A stretch of 10,194 bases of DNA from JAVBLK01 sp031553565 (GTDB lineage: Bacteria > Bacillota > Clostridia > Christensenellales > DUVY01). Shown here in pieces: positions 6,302-10,194 of the stretch; the stretch's first letter is position 1; each line of letters opens with the position of its first letter. Made by a program: the position numbers and the translations under genes. Where the stretch lies: assembly GCA_031553565.1 (NCBI GenBank), contig JAVBLK010000016.1, positions 1 to 10,194 of the forward strand. Direction: 5' to 3'. The notes under the pieces are model-generated. The model made no database searches. It had not been told where the DNA came from and saw only the letters and a list, made by a program, of their open reading frames with translations.

Positions 6302-8713
6302 TTATTTCTCCTCCAGTGTTTTCATTATTTCCTTGGCGCGGTCAACGACCGATTTCGGCAGCCCCGCCATTTTTGCTACCTCTATGCCGAAGCTCTTATC
6401 ACTCTTTCCGAACACTATTTTATGCAGAAAGATAATACCTGTATCGGTTTCGTTTACGCTGACGCACAGGTTTTTAACGCCCGGCAGCCTGTCTCCGGCA
6501 TCGGTAAGCTCGTGATAATGCGTGGAAAACAGAGTTTTCGACTTTACATCCGCGCTTAAATATTCTACTATCGCCATTGCGATCGACAGCCCGTCGTATG
6601 TTGATGTGCCGCGGCCGATCTCGTCAAGTATCAGGAGGCTGTTTTTCGTGCAGTACTTTAAGATCTCGGCCACCTCGGCCATTTCGACCATAAACGTGCT
6701 TTGCCCGCTGGCCACATCGTCGCTTGCGCCGATACGGGTGAAAACGCGGTCGGTCAGCGGTATCACCGCCATTTTCGCCGGAACAAAGCTGCCCGCGTGC
6801 GCCATCAGCGTTATCAGCGCGGCCTGGCGCATATAGGTGCTTTTTCCGCTCATATTAGGGCCGGTTATTATAAGCACGCGGTTGTCCTGTAAATCGAGCG
6901 TACAGTCGTTGGGGGTAAACTTCTCCCCCTCCAGCATGACCTCGACCACGGGATGCCGCCCGTCCTCGATGATCAGCGCGCCGCCCTCCGACATCTCCGG
7001 CATAACGTAATTATGCTCGTATGCGGCGGCGGCAAAGCTTAAAATGCCGTCAAGCGAGGATATCGCGTCCGCGACGCCCTGAATGTGGGCTGTCGCCTCC
7101 GCGATAGTCCTGCATATCCCGTCAAAGAGCGCCAGCTCCAGCTTGACGCATTTGTCCTTTGCGGAAAGGATGCTGTCCTCCAGTTCCTTTAATTCCGGGG
7201 TTATATATCTTTCGCCGTTTGCGACGGTCTGTTTCCTTTGATATCTGTACGGCACAAGGTCCACCTGACTCTTAGATACCTCAATATAATAACCGAAAAC
7301 GTTATTGAAGCCGATTTTCAGGTTTTTTATCCCCGTAGCCTGCTTTTCAGCGGCCTCCAGCCTGCCCAACGCTTCGGCCGCGTTTTCCGAAAGCGAGGCT
7401 AATCCATCAAGCTCCGCATTAAAACCGCGCTTAATAAAGCCGCCGTCGCGCGTTACCGCAGGAGTCTTTTCGGTAGATATTGCCGATTCTAAAAGGCCGG
7501 AAAGCTCGCGGAGAGGCAGCAGTTTTTTATTGAGTTCCTTGATATACGGCGATTTTAAACCGGCCAGCGCGGCCTTTATTGCAGGAACGATAAAAAGCGT
7601 ATCCTTTAACGCGACCGCATTCTGCGGCGAGAATGTGCCAAAGGACAGCCGGCTGATCAGCCTTTCGATATCGTAGACTTTTTTTAAATATCCGTTTAAT
7701 TCCGCGCACAGGATAACGTTGCCCAAAAATTCGCCTACCGCGCCGTGCCGCGCCCGGATAGCGTTTATATCATACAGCGGCTGTTCGATCCAGGCTTTGA
7801 ATTTGCGCGCGCCCATCGAGGTGACGGTGCGGTCGATCTGCTTTAAAAGCGAGCCCCTGCTCTTTTTATCGCGGATGTTTTCGGTCAGCTCCAGATTCCT
7901 GCGCGTGTTTATGTCCAGGGTCATAAAACGGCTTTCCTCGTGCACCGACTGGGATGAAAGCTGCCCCAACCGCCGCTTCTGCGTCTCGGTAAGATATTGT
8001 AAAAGCGCGCCGGAGGCAGTTGTTGCAAGCTGCCTTTCGCGGAGGTCTGAAAGCGTGACATTGAATTGGTTCCGGACTGCCGCCGCGGCCTTATCAAAAG
8101 TAAATTCGCCGTTTTCATATACGCTGAACGCGGGGACCTGCGAAAAAACGACAGCCGAAAGGTTTTTAGATGCCGCCAGCATTTCACGGTTGCAGATCAC
8201 CTCGCTGGGTTTTACCCTGGAAAGGCAGTCGTTTAAACGGGACAGCGCGTTTTTCCCGTATTCCTGAACGTTGAATTCGCCGGTAGTGATGTCGCTGTAG
8301 GCCAGCCCTATTTTATCGTCCGCGTAATAAACGCACATTATGTAATTGTTCGTCTTGTCGTCAAGCATCGACGGGTCGGCAGTGCCGCGCGTCACAAGGC
8401 GCGTAACGCTCCTGTCAACAATGCCTTTTTGCCCCTCGATGACCTCGCCCTGCTCGCATATAGCCACGCGGTAGCCCTTTTCGATGAGCTTTGCGATATA
8501 GCCGTCTACGCTGTGATACGGCACTCCGCACATCGGCGCGCGCTCGGAAAGGCCGCAGTCGCGCCCCGTCAGGGTCAGGTCCAGCTCTTTACTGGCCTTT
8601 ACCGCGTCGTCAAAGAACATCTCGTAAAAATCGCCCAGTCGGAAAAAGACAAAGGCGTCCTTATACTGCTCTTTTATTTTCTTATACTGCTGCATCATCG
8701 GCGAAAGCGCCAT
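6302..8713 (-). CDS. mutS: DNA mismatch repair protein MutS, without the C-terminal tail
   Basis: Mismatch-recognition ATPase that recruits MutL, 803 residues. The N-terminal mismatch-binding domain has the Phe-x-Glu motif at F29-Y30-E31 in GDFYEMF. The connector, core and clamp domains span about 125-550. The C-terminal ABC-type ATPase has Walker A GPNMSGKST (618-626), the signature-loop region GASDDVASGQSTF (662-674), Walker B LLILDEIGRGTST (693-705) and STHYHEL (730-736). The protein stops right after DRAKEIMKTLEEK, whereas B. subtilis (about 858 residues) and E. coli (853) MutS continue with a tail for clamp binding and oligomerisation. The start is supported by GGAG (8724-8721), 7 bases before the ATG. 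It lies 44 bases after miaB and directly touches mutL. Confidence 0.98.
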   Translation of the reverse strand: MALSPMMQQYKKIKEQYKDAFVFFRLGDFYEMFFDDAVKASKELDLTLTGRDCGLSERAPMCGVPYHSVDGYIAKLIEKGYRVAICEQGEVIEGQKGIVDRSVTRLVTRGTADPSMLDDKTNNYIMCVYYADDKIGLAYSDITTGEFNVQEYGKNALSRLNDCLSRVKPSEVICNREMLAASKNLSAVVFSQVPAFSVYENGEFTFDKAAAAVRNQFNVTLSDLRERQLATTASGALLQYLTETQKRRLGQLSSQSVHEESRFMTLDINTRRNLELTENIRDKKSRGSLLKQIDRTVTSMGARKFKAWIEQPLYDINAIRARHGAVGEFLGNVILCAELNGYLKKVYDIERLISRLSFGTFSPQNAVALKDTLFIVPAIKAALAGLKSPYIKELNKKLLPLRELSGLLESAISTEKTPAVTRDGGFIKRGFNAELDGLASLSENAAEALGRLEAAEKQATGIKNLKIGFNNVFGYYIEVSKSQVDLVPYRYQRKQTVANGERYITPELKELEDSILSAKDKCVKLELALFDGICRTIAEATAHIQGVADAISSLDGILSFAAAAYEHNYVMPEMSEGGALIIEDGRHPVVEVMLEGEKFTPNDCTLDLQDNRVLIITGPNMSGKSTYMRQAALITLMAHAGSFVPAKMAVIPLTDRVFTRIGASDDVASGQSTFMVEMAEVAEILKYCTKNSLLILDEIGRGTSTYDGLSIAMAIVEYLSADVKSKTLFSTHYHELTDAGDRLPGVKNLCVSVNETDTGIIFLHKIVFGKSDKSFGIEVAKMAGLPKSVVDRAKEIMKTLEEK

Positions 8714-8757
8714 ATCGTTTCTCCGTTATTATTATAAACGCTCGGTCAAATGTATTT

Positions 8758-9909
8758 TTAAATCGTCTTGTCTTTGATGTCCGCTTCAATTTCTTTCTGT
8801 ATTTTTCGCTGCAAGCTTATCAGCTTTATCAGCCTGCCGCGCTTTATATCGAGCGGGATCTGACCGGGCAGACTGAACGCGGGCGTCCCCTCGCGCGCGG
8901 AAAACATAAACATATAGAGGTTGTTGAACCTCACGCGCTTGATAAGCTGCAGGGTCATATCGTAGTCCTCGTCCGTTTCGCCGGGAAAGCCCACGATTAT
9001 ATCGCTGGTCAGCACGGCGCCCTTGACCTTTTCCCTTATTTTATCAGCCAGCCCCGTATAATACGCCGCGCTGTATTTTCTGTTCATAGCGGACAGGATG
9101 CGGTCGCTGCCGCTCTGCACAGGCAGATGTATCGACTTTTTCAGCTTTTCGCAGTCTGCGATAAGGTCGATCACGCCGTCAGAGAGGTCTTTTGGGTGCG
9201 AGGTCATAAAGGATATCTTGAAATCACCGGGTACGGCGCAGAGCAATTTAAGCAGCCCCTCAAAATTTACCGGCTCGCCCGCATATGTCCCCGCATATGA
9301 ATTGACGTTCTGCCCAAGAAGGCAGATCTCGGTAAAGGTCCCGGCTGCCGCAAGCTCCGTTACCTCTTTTATAACGTCCTCGGCCGCGCGGCTCCTTTCG
9401 CGCCCCCGGACATACGGCACGATGCAGTACGCGCAAAAATTATTGCAGCCGTACATAATGTTGACCCAGCCGGTTGCCCCGCGCCGGGAATAGGGCTTGC
9501 CTTCCTCTATCCCGCCTTCCTTTTCCCAAACCTCGACTACCCTGCCGCCGACCTCCGACTTTATAAGTAAGTCCTGAAAGGTATGCAGGTTATGCGTGCC
9601 GAAGATTATATCGACGTACGGAAAGCGGGTTTTCAAACGCTCCAGCGTATCTTTCTTTTGCGGCATACAGCCGCAGACGGCAATTTTAAGCGCAGGGTTC
9701 TTTTCCTTGTATTTTTTCAGCGCGCCGATGTTGCTGAAAGTCTTGTCCTCCGCGCCGCCGCGGATGCAGCAGGTGTTGAAAATTATAAGGTCGGCCGACT
9801 GAATATCTGCGGCCTCGAAATATCCGGTTGCGCTGAGCATCCCCTCCAGCTTTTCGGACTCATGCACGTTCATCTGGCAGCCGTAGGTGATGATTTTGTA
9901 GCGTTTCAT
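8758..9909 (-). CDS. miaB: tRNA-2-methylthio-N6-dimethylallyladenosine synthase MiaB, lacking TRAM
   Basis: Radical-SAM methylthiotransferase converting i6A37 (made by MiaA) to ms2i6A37 in tRNA. The N-terminal methylthiotransferase domain has auxiliary 4Fe-4S ligands C11 (TYGCQMN), C47 (NTCCIR) and C81 (CGCMPQ). The radical-SAM domain has C155, C159 and C162 in YGCNNFCAYCIVPYVRGRERS, followed by HLPVQSGSD (261-269) and SDIIVGFPGET. The protein is 383 residues, against about 430-500 usual. It ends at ADIKDKTI, exactly where the C-terminal RNA-binding TRAM domain normally begins, and no remnant fits into the 44 bases before mutS. The start is certain: an in-frame TAA lies 7 codons upstream with no other start codon between, and C11 must be included. 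No Shine-Dalgarno sequence is present. MtaB or RimO are less likely given the motif and the miaA neighbour. Confidence 0.93.
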   Translation of the reverse strand: MKRYKIITYGCQMNVHESEKLEGMLSATGYFEAADIQSADLIIFNTCCIRGGAEDKTFSNIGALKKYKEKNPALKIAVCGCMPQKKDTLERLKTRFPYVDIIFGTHNLHTFQDLLIKSEVGGRVVEVWEKEGGIEEGKPYSRRGATGWVNIMYGCNNFCAYCIVPYVRGRERSRAAEDVIKEVTELAAAGTFTEICLLGQNVNSYAGTYAGEPVNFEGLLKLLCAVPGDFKISFMTSHPKDLSDGVIDLIADCEKLKKSIHLPVQSGSDRILSAMNRKYSAAYYTGLADKIREKVKGAVLTSDIIVGFPGETDEDYDMTLQLIKRVRFNNLYMFMFSAREGTPAFSLPGQIPLDIKRGRLIKLISLQRKIQKEIEADIKDKTI

Positions 9910-9916
9910 AACGGAT

Positions 9917-9945
9917 ATTATACAGTTTTAAACAAAAAATGACAA
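9917..9945 (-). promoter_or_regulatory. Promoter of the miaB-mutS-mutL-miaA-ynbB operon
   Basis: On the - strand TTGTCA (9945-9940) is followed by a 17-base spacer and a perfect TATAAT (9922-9917), 11 of 12 consensus positions. The -10 ends only 7 bases before the miaB ATG (9909), so transcription should begin on or next to the start codon. Just upstream of the -35 is a small inverted repeat, CGCCG-GTTAA-CGGCG (9955-9969), which could be an operator but could also be chance. Confidence 0.75.
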
Positions 9946-10027
9946 GGAAAGAGCCGCCGGTTAACGGCGATATTTATTACGCGACGACGAGCAACTTGCT
10001 TGGCATCGGTTGCGAGGAGATCTAAGC

Positions 10028-10130
10028 AAATCGGTGTAATACCCCGCAGCTCTGCTGCGGAAAGAATATTCAAAAACTTTGTTTTTGAATATTCGGGTCC
10101 AGGGCTTGCCCTGGGGTATAATACCGATTT
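10028..10130. repeat. 103-base palindromic element with three internal hairpins
   Basis: Outer arms 10028-10045 and 10113-10130 (18 bases each) pair except for one A-A mismatch and one G-T wobble. They enclose three perfect hairpins: CCGCAGC/GCTGCGG (10044-10050 with 10054-10060, loop TCT), a 14-bp stem beginning GAATATTC (10064-10077 with 10081-10094, loop TTT) and CCAGGG/CCCTGG (10099-10104 with 10109-10114, loop CTTG). The first and third hairpins share two bases each with the outer stem, so the junction could branch-migrate. It looks like a small non-coding repeat or MITE-like element. No target-site duplication and no second copy is visible in this window, so the class is open. Confidence 0.65.
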
Positions 10131-10194
10131 ATTATATCATTTTTATGGCGAAAACTCCATTGAATAAGCCTTTTCGGCTGCTTTCGGCATCTTT

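Noticed and set aside
7719..8267. 182-codon + strand frame opposite mutS
   Set aside because: Shadow of mutS coding sequence; no ribosome binding site and no known motif.
8491..9300. 269-codon + strand frame opposite the start of mutS and the end of miaB
   Set aside because: Antisense to two clearly conserved genes; length is explained by the codon composition of the other strand.

Overview
The window looks like chromosomal DNA of a low-to-mid-GC Gram-positive bacterium of the Clostridia type (Bacillota). Three things point there: the gene order miaB-mutS-mutL-miaA next to a YnbB-type PLP enzyme, a LexA operator of the Bacillus/Clostridium GAAC-N4-GTTC kind, and a MutL with an endonuclease domain (as in bacteria without MutH). 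I cannot name a genus. No rRNA, tRNA, CRISPR array, insertion sequence or phage structural gene is visible.

Layout. Positions 1-211 hold no convincing gene; they contain a -10-like box and the ribosome binding site of the first gene. On the + strand, a XerS-like tyrosine recombinase (212-1273) is followed by 248 bases that carry the lexA control region, then lexA (1522-2169). Positions 2170-2328 separate convergent transcription units and contain a terminator for the - strand. On the - strand, five genes run right to left as one apparent operon: miaB (9909-8758), mutS (8713-6302), mutL (6301-4448), miaA (4469-3537) and a ynbB-like gene (3558-2329). Spacing is 44 bases, then direct stop/start contact, then two overlaps of 22 bases each. 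Positions 9910-10194 hold the operon promoter and a 103-base palindromic element with three internal hairpins.

How the genes work together. MutS and MutL form the mismatch-repair core. MiaA and MiaB carry out successive steps of the ms2i6A37 tRNA modification and sit at opposite sides of mutSL in the same operon. LexA is the SOS repressor, and its own promoter carries a LexA box, so it is probably autoregulated. The recombinase resembles single-protein chromosome-dimer resolvases. The overall theme is genome maintenance plus tRNA modification, mostly ordinary core genes.

Points that stand out: (1) miaB has a near-consensus promoter whose predicted start falls on the ATG, with no ribosome binding site, suggesting a leaderless mRNA; (2) MiaB ends where the TRAM domain should begin; (3) MutS lacks the usual C-terminal tail while MutL keeps a clamp-binding-like motif; (4) the multi-hairpin palindrome at the right edge. 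I did not find a clearly new multi-gene system.
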